From assembly GCA_028023455.1 (NCBI GenBank), contig JAQFVV010006504.1:808001-872000 (forward strand): a DNA stretch of 64,000 nucleotides, read 5' to 3'. This document shows, in pieces, positions 36,857 through 49,110 of the stretch (position 1 is the stretch's first letter; each line of letters starts with the position of its first letter). The stretch is from Epiperipatus broadwayi (lineage: Eukaryota > Onychophora > Udeonychophora > Euonychophora > Peripatidae). The notes beneath the pieces are model-generated. The model saw only the letters and a list, made by a program, of their open reading frames with translations. It did no database searches and was not told the origin of the DNA. Position numbers and translations under genes: made by a program.

Positions 36857-38989
36857 TGTAACGATCTGGAGAAAGGACTTAATGTGATCTGCATTACAGG
36901 GCGCCATCTAGGCATTTGAACCTAAAAAAATTTATAAAGTAGGCAGATACGTAAGTCAAAAAAAAATATTTTTTTTTTTAAATTTTGATTTTGGTCATTA
37001 GCCCAAGTCACTAGCTCAGGGAGTAGCAGAGATTTAATAATATAATATCTTATCTAATTATATTTCAATATTAAAAAATAAATAAAATAAGCCACTGCCA
37101 GTAATTAACATACAAGAATTTATTTATGCATATATATATATATAAGATTTAACATTATTTTTACTTTTATTTTAGATTTTAATTTACATTTTAAATGTTA
37201 TACTATTATTAGTTCGCACAGATTTGTTTAAAAATGTTGAGTATAGATCGGTTACATAGATTCCACGGTCAAAAACATTTCAAAATAAACATAAACGATC
37301 AAAATACAAAATCATTGATACCATCAATTGCAGAGGGAAATTTATAAGTAACCCAATAGCATTCACCGTAAGATGCTTGCATTAACACCAATAACTTAAA
37401 AGACATCTGAATAAATACATTTTGGATACTCACCATAAGGTATCAGTATTTATCGAATGTCTATATATATTTTGATCGAATATGAAAACCAAAAACATAA
37501 TCAACCGGTAACGAACCCATGCAAGCGTCCATACCCAACTTAAATTTAATGCATCTTTATTTAGAGTGTTGAGTATGAATAGACTACATAGATTTGCATT
37601 TGAAAAGCAAATATTCAATCCTTGTTTAACCTTAGGCCAAAGGTTCGCAGTCAAACCAAATTTCAATCCATCTGATATATTGATGTGTTCAATATAATAC
37701 AAATACGGCAGCACAATTAGGTTAAGAGAAGAAACTGCTTCTCGTCAGATAGGAATATTACATCTATCAGACAAGAAGAGCAATAAAAAAAAACTCCATC
37801 GAAAGGAACAGCATTCTACGTCTTATAATCCCTTCCATAGGCAAAACGAAAGTGTGTGGCGTATAATAGCGATTCTGCCCATAGCGAATCTCGTACTACA
37901 TCTACTAATTACACCAATATATCCAATCCATTGACCTAATTCAACTACGAAACGAATAACCTAAGATTACCCTCCCATAATATAACTTTACAAATCTATA
38001 TAGCCATTCATGCCCGACTTAAGTTTAATATTTATATAACTAGTTTAATAAAAAACAGAAATCATAATAAAACTTAAAGAACAAATAAATAAATAAATGG
38101 AAATGATTTTACAAAAGAAATACATTAAATAAAATTATAACAATTAATAAATAATGTTGGTCAGATAGGATTCTATTTCTTAATTATTTTAAATACGGAA
38201 AGTTTTTAATTTAATGTTCATTAATTATAAAGTTTTTATGGTTTAAAACAGTTCACCTTTATCTGTTGCTTGCCATTTGAACATGAATTCCCATGCCATC
38301 CTAAAAAGATTGGTTGAGTTAGCCATTGTTTTTTATTTATTTATCCAGAGGTCTTTTAGTTTAGTTGGTCCTTAATGTAGAAAAAAAAAAGATGTCATTT
38401 CTCTCTCTCTTTTTTTTTTTTAACAAAACTGAAGGGATTGAAGAGTGCGTCTTTTCAATCCCTTCTCCTTCAACTCCACACTAACACATATAGTCACATT
38501 GTAATAACTAATTAATTTATTTTCCAACCTTTCCTTTTATAATAATTTTGTGGATTAACTCAACATTACGTCATGATGGTGAAAACCTTTTCGTTGAGGT
38601 CTGATTTTCCGATGGATTTCTTTCATTTGCTAAAAGTTTCTATTGTTTTCCTATCTGACCGATGCTTATACATTTAAATGCCCAAAGGTTAGTTTACTAA
38701 TTAAAATAATCATTTCCATTTTACAAAAGATTAATTAATTTGTTTTCAAACTTAAACATATATTTTTATCTCTAAATCTTTTGTGAAAATTTAGTTTCAA
38801 ACTACTCTTTTTTTAATAAAGTTTTATTTTAATCATTATTTATCTGTGTGATTTTATATATATACGAGTTTAAGATGATTTTTTAATCTTCAGTTTTTAA
38901 TTCTTAAAAAAAAATTTTTTATTTGCGAACTTTTTTTTTTTTATGTTTACTAATAAAAAATAATGTAACATACGTATGTGCTCGTTACA
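36857..38989 (+). mobile_element. Family A repeat, copy A3 (2.13 kb)
   Basis: The cleanest boundaries of the family: TGTAACGATC at 36857 and GCTCGTTACA ending at 38989, both against (AT)n, giving 8-bp inverted termini TGTAACGA/TCGTTACA. All family landmarks are present: GCGCCATCTAGGCATTTG at 36901, GCCACTGCCAG at about 37092, AACCTAAGATTACCCTCCC near 37958. Any target duplication is hidden in the TA repeat. The minus strand holds a 94-codon frame (37430-37714) whose N-terminal half overlaps the end of the frame in A2. Confidence 0.8.
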
Positions 38990-39002
38990 ATATATATATA
39001 TA

Positions 39003-41435
39003 TTATAACAGTCAGGGAAATACTGAGCTCTTACCGCATCTGCCATACAAGTGTGCCACCAGGCCATTTGAACCTGCAATATTTATATAGTAGACAGATA
39101 TGTATTGTTAAAAATCCAACTTTATTTTATTATAATTATATATTGACCATTAACCCTTGCCACTAGCTCAAGGAGTAGCAGAGGTTTAAAATATATTTAT
39201 TAAAATATATTTTAATAAAGATATAAAAAAAATTAAATCGCTCCCAATACTAATAACACAAAAGATTTTATTTATGTATATATATAACAACAAATTTGAA
39301 AAATAATTATTAAAACAATATGCTTTAGATTTCATTATTTTTTTAACTTTAAATTTTAATCTTAGAAGGTTGATCATAGATAGGCTGCGTAGACTATGCA
39401 CTTAAAAGATTTTTAAAACATTTGATTTTAGGCTAATAGTCTGCAGCCACACCAACACTCACTTCTCGATATATAGAGGCAACTAATGCAATGTGAACAT
39501 TTAGCATAAAACTACTCTAGCAGGAGTGACTGCAGTGTGATATTGTTTAAAGGACATGATCCTCGTCCAATACAGAAAGGTGCATCTGTCTGGTGAAGGA
39601 ATCATGTATATAAAATATTAAAGAGAAATGCTACATATGGATGGTAGAGTGGTCTATTTTGTCAACTTATAGTCCCTATCCATAGAGCTAATAGAGGTCA
39701 ATGTTGTGGGAAGTACTCCACATCCATATCAACACAATGACTACATCTTTGAGGTCATGCATTCAGTGGGCACATTGCACTTTATACTAACACACTTCAC
39801 ATTCCATTGATATAAACATCCATATATTCCTCCACCAGCATTGACACAACTACGAAACAATAGTCTGAAATCAAAACCATTTTAAACTAACATACACTTA
39901 AATGAGTGTAAGCAGCCATCTACACCCAACTTATATTTAAGTTAATTTAATAATTTAATTTATTCTTTAAAAAAAATATTTAGTTTCAGGTATTAAACTT
40001 ATTTTAAAATCACATATGTTTCTAACTTATTTTAAAATCAAATAAAGCATTTGATCTATTTTTAAAATCCAATAATGCACAAATAATGATATGAATTGAT
40101 TTTATTTTTAAATTTGTTTGCAATCGTAAACTCCTGCCCTGTTACCAACAGACCTTATATTAAAGCATTATAAAAAAATAATACATATTTTAAAAAGATT
40201 GTGTTTTGTAAATTTTAGATAAGACTTAAAGTTGCAAAGCTTATAAAAGACAGTTCACATTTGCTCATGTGAGAAAGTCTATACTTCATATTTAAAGAAA
40301 AATAAAGTTAGGAGATTCTAAATTAATTAAAGAGAGTTTAGCATTAATGATTTATACTTTCCTTTTTTTCTCTGGGCTCGTTCCTTTGCGACGAAGATCT
40401 GAGTTTATGCAAAAGTCATTTCTTGTGGATGATGACGATTTATGAAGACGTTTCCGGTGGTTCGATCCTGGGATACATGGAAATGAACGCTGCCTTCAGC
40501 TGGCTAGTTCAAGAGAAGCATAATTAAACAGATTACATTTTGATAACTGCAACAATAACTCAAGTTTCTTTTCTTTTTTAATGATGACAAAAGAATTTAA
40601 GAATTCTAATTGTCTAATTAACTATTTCTTTTGAATTTTTCTTTTTATAGTCCTAAAGCATCTTATCTAGGAATCCTCAGAGCCATCTGACATATTTCAT
40701 ATATGTATTTTATTGGTTCTGTGGTTAAGTAGATTTTTTCTCTGTGGTCTGTGTGCATATATATATATATCTTGGGCAGGAAAAATAAGTCTTTTATTTG
40801 TATAGTCAAAATAAGAGTCATAGATCACATGACATTATCTCTTAAGCTTGTAACTTATAAACAGTGAGGATTGCCAATTCCTATACAAGCTTTATGATAA
40901 ATGCTTAGCCAGAACCAGCATTTAAAATATCTCTGTCAGAAACCCCTCCCCAAATCCCTGATCATGGTTTCATGCTTTGGCATTTAGAACTAGTGTCTGA
41001 ACCTACCCTGACACCTCTCTGAGGAGTGCCAAAGCATGAAACCATGGTCAGGGGTTTGGGGAGAGGTTTTCTGACAGAGATATTTTAAAAGCTGGCTCTA
41101 GCTAAGCATTTATCATAAAGTTTTGTTTGTATCTCTTGACTCTTATTTATATTGTAATCTTTATAATATTATTTTGCTTTAAGGACCTGTTTGTAATTAG
41201 AACTCTCTTCATTATTTTTAAGATTAAAAAGTTTTTATTATTGTTTTATTTTAAGATTAAAATGTTTGCTTCGATTCTATAAATTCTTTAAGCTTTTTTT
41301 TATTTTCAATATTTCAATGATACTTATTAATAAATTAATAACTCATTATTTGTGCATTTTGAATGTCTATGCATTTAACTCATTAGATATCTACAAAAAA
41401 TATGTAAATGTAACGTATATAAATATCCTGTTACA
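39003..41435 (+). mobile_element. Family A repeat, diverged copy A4
   Basis: The left end TTATAACAGTCAGG and right end CCTGTTACA form inverted termini of a variant type (TGTAACAGG). GCCAC(C)AGGCCATTTGAACCTG, GTAGACAGATA and CCACTAGCTCA mark the usual left region. The interior is strongly diverged, and the right part is interrupted by a hairpin element at 40.9-41.1 kb. It lies only 14 bp from A3, so A3 and A4 are adjacent insertions or a composite. Confidence 0.65.
40887..41123. repeat. Hairpin: ~98-bp inverted repeat with short loop
   Basis: The left arm (40887-40985) and right arm (41027-41123) are inverted copies; shared blocks include TTTATGATAAATGCTTAG, AATATCTCTGTCAGAAA and ATGGTTTCATGCTTTGGC. 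The ~40-bp loop holds no motif. RNA from it would form a long near-perfect hairpin. It may be a small foldback element inserted in A4. Confidence 0.85.
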
Positions 41436-41461
41436 ATATATATATATATATATATCCTGTT

Positions 41462-41505
<44 letters not shown>
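41427..41505. repeat. (AT)n with duplicated CCTGTTACA
   Basis: CCTGTTACA at 41427-41435 and 41456-41464, each followed by TA repeats; the last tract runs to about 41502. An 83-codon frame here simply translates the AT repeat. Confidence 0.9.
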
Positions 41506-41509
41506 CAAG

Positions 41510-41995
41510 GGAATTGAATTTAGATATTCAAACTTCATACAGCCATTCAATCCAACTTATAGAATTGATAGACATGACCACATGTGAAAAAGATAAATGA
41601 TCTCCAATATACAAATTTTATACAAAAGCAGCAATCATCAAGTGGTTCAGATTATTCTCTCTCCTACTTATACAAAATCAGTACGCAGTTTATATTAAGA
41701 TAATAAATCTTCAAACTATATTGGACAAGCTTCAATATTTGCCACTCTTCAGCTATCCATATCAATGTAAATCAAATGATAGTGGTCAAAACCCTTGTTG
41801 ATGCCAATATTATTGTCATACTCTATTCACATTAAGTCAATTTGGGCCTCTTACACACAGGACTTTAATATGTTCTTTTAATTATAAAGAAGAGGAATGA
41901 TCAGAATGTAGGTGGAATATATGATATTTAAATACATATATGATATTTATACTAAACTTTATGTAATTAGAAGGAACTTGAACTCAGACTTTCAA
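41510..41995 (-). mobile_element. Family B repeat, copy B3
   Basis: Full-length-looking copy with the blocks ACATGACCACATGTGAAAA, ATAAATGATCTCCAAT, CAGTACGCAGTTTATATTAA, ACCCTTGTTGATGCCAATA, CTTACACACAGGACTTTAAT and a terminal ACTTGAACTCAGAC. The ribozyme block at about 41606-41650 (minus strand) is decayed: CTTGATGA has an inserted T and CGAAA reads TAAAA. It abuts the 3' end of the RTE at 42005. Confidence 0.75.
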
Positions 41996-42309
41996 ACTCT
42001 CTATTCATCATCATCAACCATTATCAATCCACTGCAGGATGAAGGTCTCTCCAAGTTCAATCCATCTTCTCTGATCTTTAGAATCTCTTCTCCACATCAC
42101 CCCTGCACACTTTCTTATTTTATCCACCTATCCACAAGTGGTCTCTTTCTGGGTCTTTTAAAATCTATTGAAATCCAGTTTAAGATTTCAATTGTTCATG
42201 TATTATCATTTCTTTTAGCAATATGTCCAGCCTAAATCCACTTTAGTCTTTTAAGTTTTTTAATGAGACCAGTAACACATGTTTGTTCTCATACCTATAT
42301 ATTGTGTTT

Positions 42310-42657
42310 TCAATCTCTTCTTGTTACTCCCAACATGTATTTTTCTGTACTTTTTTGAGTAGTCTGAAGTCTCCGTATTGCTCTTCTATTAAGTATCCAA
42401 GTCTCATATCCATATGTAAAAACTGGTAAAACACATTCATTAAAAACCGTCCTTTTCAAACACATCGGCATATTTTTTTTTAGTACCAAGTTATTTCTAC
42501 CAAAAGCATTCCAACAAAGTATAATTCTATGATTAATTTTATCCATTATGTTTTCATCTCTATTAATAATCTGACCAAGGTATTTATTACTGTTAACTTC
42601 TTCTAACTCATCATAGTCAATCTTTATTTTCATATTTTGAGAAAATCCATTAAACAT
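42310..42657 (-). pseudogene. RTE reverse transcriptase C-terminal part
   Basis: The 115-codon frame begins just after the active site (FSQNMKIKIDYDELEEV), then NKYLGQIINRDENIMDKIN, LCWNAFGRNN, NECVLPVFTYGYETWILN and STEKYMLGVTRRD: the standard order of the thumb and C-terminal region of RTE proteins. It continues out of frame toward 42010. A separate frameshift near 42680 splits it from the active-site region; there the motif that should read FADD appears to read FAYD (about 42752-42763), a lost catalytic Asp. Confidence 0.85.
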
Positions 42658-42816
42658 TACTTTAGTCTTTTTAGTCCTACTTTCCTATTTTCATCTGATA
42701 ACTCTTGCAACATTTCCTGAACTCTAAAGCATTATATTCAAAAACAATTACATCATATGCAAAATCTAAATGACTTAAATAATTTTCATTTACTTTCATT
42801 TCTTTAGCTTTTTATT

Positions 42817-43185
42817 TTATTCCCACAATACTTCTTGCAGCACTGCTGTAAAAAGTTTTGGAGATATGGAGTTACCATGTCTTACACATGTTTCAATGTT
42901 GACTTTCCAAGTATCATTATGTAATCTAATTATTGCTATTGCAGATTTATAAATATTCTTTAAAATATGACCATATCCTGGATCTATATCTTGATGATCC
43001 AATGCTTTAATCACTGAAGAAATGTTTATAGAATCAAATGCCTTTTCATAATCTACAAATCCAAAGCATAATGGCAATTCATATTCATTTATCCTTTTTA
43101 TAACTTCTCTCAATACCTGGATATGATCTACTGTAGTAAAACCACTTTTAAAACCAACTTGTTCTCTTGGTTGGTGGAAATCCAA
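42817..43185 (-). pseudogene. RTE reverse transcriptase fingers/palm
   Basis: The 122-codon frame reads [20 protein letters not shown], then LCFGFVDYEKAFDSI near residues 40-54 (motif A with its catalytic Asp), YGHILKNIYKSAIAIIRLHN, and RHGNSISPKLFTAVLQEVLW (motif B) at the end. These are in the order and spacing of RTE-clade reverse transcriptases. The start Met is internal; the true protein began far upstream. Neighbouring frames in the same element complete it. Confidence 0.9.
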
Positions 43186-43846
43186 TGTTCTCTGTAGACA
43201 ATTATCTTGGTAAAAATTTTGTATAAAAATGATAAAAGACTGATAGGTCTGTACTTTCTAATATCTTCTTTATCACCTTTTTTTAAATATTATTAATACT
43301 GCACTCTTCCAATCATCTGGTACATCATTATTATTTAGACATTTGGTATATAACTTTGCTAAATAAAAATTTAAATCTCTTCACCTGCTTTTTTTTATAT
43401 ATCAATTACAATTTCATTATTACCTGGAGCTTTTCCTTTATTCATAAATTTAATTACATGTTTCACTTCTTTATTTAAAATTCTGGGCAATTCGGAAGAT
43501 ATAATAGATATAGGAGATACTTGTTCTTTATTACTATATAATTCTTGGTAGAAGTCTCCTCCCCATTTCATGATGTCATCTCTCTTTTTAGTAATAATTC
43601 CATCTTTTTTCTTACTGCAAATATAAATTTCCTACCAATACTAAAATGGTGTTTTACACTCTTAAGACTTTTATTCTCTTTACAGCTTTAATTCACAGTT
43701 ATACTTTCTTATATCATTTTCAACTTTTTTCTGCACCATTTTACAAAATTTGAGATATTCAATCCTTTTTAATGCATCATTTTTGTATATCTTCATATTC
43801 CTTCTTTTCTTCATAAATCATTTAGTCTCAGTAGAAATTTTATTGG

Positions 43847-44179
43847 TCAATTGCTGCTTTTTTCTACAGCTATCTTTGTTGCAGTTTTTAAAAGTGTATC
43901 AGTTATTCTCATATTAATTTCATCCAAATCTGAATAATGTTCAAAATCTACTAATATTTGAAACCAATTTGTAAGTTCTAATTTGAATTTATTAGAATGT
44001 TTCTGAAGATTAGGAATATCAACTGTAAATATTGTATTTCTTAATAATTGTTGTCTCTCTAGTTTTGCATTAACATGTATCTTACATCTTACTAATCGAT
44101 GATCTCTTTCTGTGTTAAATTTATTAAGAACAATACAACATTGAAATATGTATTTTTTGTTAGTCAAAATATAATCCAA
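43847..44179 (-). pseudogene. RTE endonuclease C-terminal end and linker
   Basis: The 110-codon frame starts MDYILTNKKYIFQCCIVLNK, followed by DHRLVRCKIHVNAKLERQQL. The D-Y-I-L and S/R-DHR-LV segments are the last conserved blocks of the exo-endo-phos nuclease domain of RTE elements; the remainder is the linker toward the reverse transcriptase. The upstream nuclease half is missing, so the 5' truncation lies just beyond 44180-44235. Confidence 0.85.
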
Positions 44180-44235
44180 TCTACTGTGCCTTCATTTTTT
44201 GGTAAATTACGCTCAAAATTGCTTATATTTTTTGT

Positions 44236-44599
44236 GTGAATGTAGTCCTTAGAATTCAAAATTGGCAGTAAGCACATTCTAAACACTAAATGTTTATAAT
44301 GTCTAAAATATAAATGCCATTAAATAGTGATGGCATAAAGTACTGGAGTATGTAGGAAGGGGGGAAGTGGTTTGGATTAATTCTTCATATCATTCAAAAG
44401 ATGCAAAGTCTGATCAAGCTAAATGAAAAAAAAAAACAAAAAAAACTTCTAATTTCTAAATACTAAAAGATTATAACATCTAAAATACAAAGTATATTAT
44501 ATGCCCATATGAAATAAAGTGGATTATTTTTAAATAGCTTATAATTTCTAAAATATGAATTTAAAGTACATAAAAAGGAAAGAAAAAATAATAATGTAA
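44236..44599. other. AT-rich DNA, nothing recognised
   Basis: Loosely repeated TTATAA(T/C)(G/A)TCTAAAATA phrases at about 44295, 44470 and 44540; no gene. Confidence 0.45.
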
Positions 44600-45308
44600 A
44601 TGTTGAATGAATATAGAAACAACTACCAAAGCATATTAATTCTATAATTAATAATAAATCATATTTCATTTTAAGATTAATCAAAAGAATAATTTTGTAA
44701 AGTAAAGAATATTAATTTTACAATTTAAAAAAATAATAAATCAGATTTTTTTTTACCAAAACAAGTAATATCATGTGCTTAATTTCTCACATGTTGTTAT
44801 TAGCTTGCAGATAAATAAAAAAAATCTAAATAAGAGATATTTATTCATTAAATTTTTCAAAGATGATATCACTAACTACTGTCAGTGAAAAGGTTAGTGT
44901 TTATAATGCCTATTTTATTTTTGAAATAATCAACCAATTACTTTTAATAGAAATTTGTTCATTATTTTAGTTTAAAACAAGTATTGGATTTTACATAAGA
45001 TAAACCCTAACCTTTTCACTGTCATTAGTAGCATTATCATCTTTAAGAAATTTTATGAATAAATTTCTCTCATTTACATTTTTTTATCCATCTTCCAGCT
45101 AATAATGACATGTGAGAAATAAAGCACATGCCATTACTCACTGTGGTAGGATAAAATCTGATTTGTTAATTTTTTATTAATTATAAAATTAATATTCTTT
45201 ACTTTAGACAATTATTCTTTTGATCAATGTTAAGATAAAATGCAATTTATCATTGATTGTAGAATTAATATATTTAGCAGTTGTTTCTACATTTATTCAA
45301 TATTAACT
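44600..45308. repeat. Large foldback: ~309-bp inverted repeat arms
   Basis: The left arm (44600-44908) and right arm (45000-45308) are reverse complements with moderate divergence; shared blocks include ATATAGAAACAACT, GTAAAGAATATTAATTTTA, TCTCACATGT and CAGTGAAAAGGTTAG. The ~90-bp loop has no open frame. No ORF in the arms. It could be a TIR-only DNA transposon or an inverted duplication; its RNA would make a ~300-bp duplex. Confidence 0.85.
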
Positions 45309-45600
45309 GTTATTTAAGCATGTGGCTATTGGTTATTCTCATTTTTAATATTTTGCATATTTAAATCATGTGATTTGATCAAGTATGGTTGTGCAAAATT
45401 TGTGCTTTAATTTTTTTAATTATTAATGTTAATTATGAATTTGTAATGAATGGTCATGGCCATGAGGGGATTATTCAATGTCATTTATCTGTTGAATGTT
45501 TCAGCAATGGTTTTGGCTGGTCTTTACATTTCAAATGGAGGTGAGTACAAACTAAATCAGTACTGGTGTATATTTATATTTTTTTATAATAATCTTATAA

Positions 45601-45997
45601 CAGGAGTCACCAACCGTTTTGCACATAAGAGCACTTTTTATAATACTGGCCAGGTGGCAGACACCATTTATTTTTTCAACCAGGTGGCGGGCACCATTTA
45701 TTTTTTCAATGTAAATTTATAGTTGGATATTGTTAATGATACACATAATGTACAAAAAAATATTTATTTCAAAAATAAAATTTTAACATATAATTAACGT
45801 TTATAATTTTACGCTGTAAAAGTATAGTATGCCCTACAATATGATTTCAATATAATACAATATTTATAAGAAATTTTAAAAATTAAATTTATTTGTATTA
45901 GATGAATAATTTTTTATCATGTTCAGAAAGCAGCGGGCACACGTAAAATGGTCTGTGGGTGCCATGGTGCCAGCAGGCATAGGGTTGGGGACCCCTG
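45601..45997. mobile_element. hAT-type MITE (~397 bp)
   Basis: The termini CAGGAGTCACCAACC and GGTTGGGGACCCCTG are inverted repeats of the CAGGGGT-type typical of hAT elements. Flanking 8-bp sequences TCTTATAA (45593-45600) and TCACATAA (45998-46005) agree at 6 of 8 bases, as for an old hAT target duplication. Inside, a ~31-bp unit (CCAGGTGGC.G.CACCATTTATT) is repeated in tandem at about 45649-45709. No transposase. The 90-codon frame overlapping its left part is fortuitous. Confidence 0.8.
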
Positions 45998-46005
45998 TCA
46001 CATAA

Positions 46006-47155
46006 AAACATTTAAAAAAAAGTTGGTGTATTGAATTATATATATGTTATTGAAATGTAATTGTCCTATTATGATTTATATTATATTTAAAATTAAAAAA
46101 ATTGTAAATGTATGAACTATGACAATTTTTCTAAAAGAAAAGCGCCACTAGGGCATAGTAGGAAAAGAATAAAGTTTTAAGTAAATATATTAATTTACAT
46201 AAACAAATAAAAAGTAGATTATTTCATAATTTAGTATCCATTGATTCTTCTAATAAGCATCTAGTTTAAAAATACAATACTTTGAACATTATGTTATTGA
46301 CAAGTGCTTATTTTGACATTAATAACAAATAAATCATCGTGCTTATATTATAAAATGAATAAACATTTGTGTCATTATAAAAATCATTAAGATTTTAAAT
46401 ATTCGAGATATCAATTACTTATAAAACGTCTATTACGTCATTTTGTTTCTTGCTTTTCATTATTTCAAACATAGGACTAAACATATTCATACATATCATT
46501 AACTTAAAAGAAGGTTTATTGCTTTGAGTACTTTGAAAATTAATTCTGTGAATTTGAAATAATAATTTTGATCATCGACATTATCTACTATATATTTCAT
46601 TTCATAAATAATAATCAATTTTATGTTTATAAAAATTAAACTTTTTAAAAACCCGGGTAAGAATTGATTGCATTTCTGATTAATATGTTAATTTACAAGT
46701 TTATATTTACAGACTTAATAAAATTTGACTTGTCAACATTAACAATATAAACGTTTCTATAGTAACTACTTTTGTTTATTCTCATTTTACTGAAATAAAT
46801 TATATTAGGATAAGCTAATGTTTCTAGTTAATTTAAATGACATAAATATATAACTATTGGCATTAATGAAAGATAATAAATTATGCATAATTTTCAGATT
46901 TATTAATAATATAAGTAGTAATCCAAGTATAAAATATATATTCACGCACACACAAAATAGCGTATCATATAAACCTTTCATAAATAAGTCAAAGATCAAA
47001 CGAAAAAAAAGTTATTTAAAAAATTGTAGTTCTCTATGAATAAATAATAATAATGATGATGATAAGGAGGAGGAATAAAAATGCTAAAACTTAAACGAAT
47101 TTTAAAGTAAAAATACAATCGTATACATTTGAATACAAGTATAATAATATGCTTG
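46006..47155. other. AT-rich DNA, nothing recognised
   Basis: No open frame above 70 codons and no repeat match. Confidence 0.5.
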
Positions 47156-47245
47156 GAGTTCAGATGGAATTGTAGGAGATTTGAACACAGACTTTCAAGA
47201 TCCACTCAACTATCCACTCTATCTCATATAATTCTGTGTTTAAAT
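47156..47245 (-). repeat. Family B fragment, end only
   Basis: About 80 bp matching the family-B terminus (GATTTGAACACAGACTTTCA and TATCCACTCTATCTCATATA); the ribozyme part is absent. Confidence 0.7.
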
Positions 47246-47451
47246 CTTCTATAATACTGTTTATTGAAACAAATAACTCGTTTGCAGGCAGACATGAACT
47301 CTTAAAATGGAGAAAACTAAGTGAAACAACAAAGACTTTTTTGAATGTTGTTATTAAGAGTAATATAAACTATTATTAAAATTTATATGATTTATATAAG
47401 ATGATTTAGAAAAAATTGGCAGCAACATAAAAAATTAAAAAAACAACCGGT

Positions 47452-48365
47452 TTTATTAAGGAAAATATTACTTAAAAATTGTTCACAAATTTAAAGATAT
47501 AAAATATCCAATGCAGATGAATATTCAGATAATCAGTTGACATTGTAGCATCAAATTTGGAAAGTAAATATAATAACAATATTCAAAATTGAAAATGTGA
47601 AGTGTGCTTCCATGTAAAAAAAAAGCATATGTGCTCCTATTGATGATGTATTTTTTAATAATTTCATAGTCTTTTAACCATTAAAAATGGGTTTTGCAAT
47701 TTCCAAGATGCCGTAACTAAGTGTACTCTCTTATTTATTGATTATATGACTCATACAATAGTAAAATCCACATTGTGATATAGATTTTAGCGTTGCAAAA
47801 AAAATTTATGCATATATATTTTTATTAGTTAATATTAACTTTAATATCAATCATTTGAAATAAATTCATTAATGGTTATTACTAATCTTTTACAAACTCC
47901 AATTTTTACTACTCCATATAAACCTTAGATCTCAGTTAAAAACATAATATATTTGTTTTTTTAATTATCTATAACACATATAATAACTCAACTTCATTTC
48001 TCATTTTCCATATGTACTATTATTTTAAGGTATATTTAAAATTTTCAGTTTTTATGGAATCATATTAAGAAATCGCTATCTAAATTAATGATTAATAAAG
48101 TAAAATAGTTCAATAAAAATTTCTTGTCAAAAATTGTTAACAAATTTAAATATATATTAATTCACATATAAATTTACTTTGTAAATATTTAGGTAATCAA
48201 CTGATTTTCTAGCACCACATTTGGAGAGTACATATACTAAAAATATTCAAATTTAAAAATAAGACATCTGTATGCAAAAAAACATGGATGTGTGTCTATT
48301 TTACTAACAATGTATTCTTAATAACTTCACGGTCTCTTGTTTAATAAATTTGGGTTTGTCAGGGA
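47452..48365 (+). repeat. Family E: two direct copies of a ~255-bp repeat
   Basis: 47452-47705 and 48111-48365 share AAATTGTT.ACAAATTTAAA, GATAATCAGTTGA / GGTAATCAACTGA, TAGCA.CA.ATTTGGA.AGTA, ATATTCAAA.TT and AATAA.TTCA..GTCT. No open frame, and no ribozyme motif found. The 400 bp between them is unremarkable AT-rich DNA. Confidence 0.7.
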
Positions 48366-48499
48366 TGAAAAAAGGGTCACCAGTGCCCTTATGCAAAACA
48401 GTAAATGGAACCACCCTCCATCAAAAGATGTTTTAGTACTTTATTAAAGATAACAATGAAAAAAATTATTATTACATAATTTAAATAAAGTATATTATA

Positions 48500-48681
48500 T
48501 ATGTTGACTTTAGATGTATTAGAGGTGATTTGAATGAAGAATATCAGGCTCCATTCAACTATCCCCTCCATTTTATATAACTGATACACATGCCCACATA
48601 TATGTAAAACGATAAATGATTTTCCAGTATACATATTTTGTGCTGATCCTGCACTCATTGGTTCATTCAGATCATCATCTC

Positions 48682-48760
<79 letters not shown>

Positions 48761-49110
48761 TGCTCAGTTTATATTAAGACAGACAATCTTCAAATGTTAA
48801 TGGACAGGCTTTAATCTATTCCATCCTCCAACTCTTCAACCATCCATATGATGGAATGCTCAAAGCCCTTGTGGAATATTGTTGTCATATCCATGTTCAC
48901 TTTATCACTATGACACCTCTTACATAGGACCTTAATTGATCCATTTAAATACACAGAAGAGAGATAGACAGAATTTAGGCTGCCTCTGTAATATTTTAAA
49001 TACAAGTACATTATATAAACTGAACTTTAGGTGCAATTAGACAGGACTTGAACGCAGACTTCCTAGCTTCTCTATGCTATCCACTCTATCATATATAACC
49101 AATGCAAGAG
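48500..49110 (-). mobile_element. Family B repeat, copy B4, expanded by (AT)n
   Basis: Full-length copy. Its blocks are TACACATGCCCACATATATG, ATAAATGATTTTCCAGT, CAGTGCTCAGTTTATATTAA, TGGACAGGCTTTAATCTATT, AAAGCCCTTGTGGAATATTG and AGGACCTTAATTGATCC, and it ends with ACTTGAACGCAGACTTCC. A 74-bp (AT)n at 48684-48757 sits where other copies have ATATATACA. The ribozyme core is lost (CCAATGAG for CTGATGAG; CAAAA for CGAAA). The 98-codon minus-strand frame is repeat-derived. Confidence 0.8.
48684..48757. repeat. (AT)n microsatellite inside a family-B copy
   Basis: About 37 uninterrupted AT units. Confidence 0.98.

Larger units (their letters stand above)
42005..44235 (-). mobile_element. RTE-like non-LTR retrotransposon, 2.2 kb, 5'-truncated
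   Basis: The 3' end (ATCATCATCA on the + strand at 42007-42018) matches the 25.5-kb copy. Going away from it are the C-terminus, reverse transcriptase and the last part of the endonuclease; the 5' cut is near 44230. It is less decayed than the 26.5-31.6 kb copies: three long frames survive, separated by frameshifts and stops. Confidence 0.9.

Noticed and set aside
41430-41505. 83-codon frame ending in a Tyr-Ile run
   Set aside because: Direct translation of the (AT)n microsatellite.
48389-48685. 98-codon minus-strand frame in family B
   Set aside because: It is the translation of the repeat unit across its ribozyme; not maintained in other copies.
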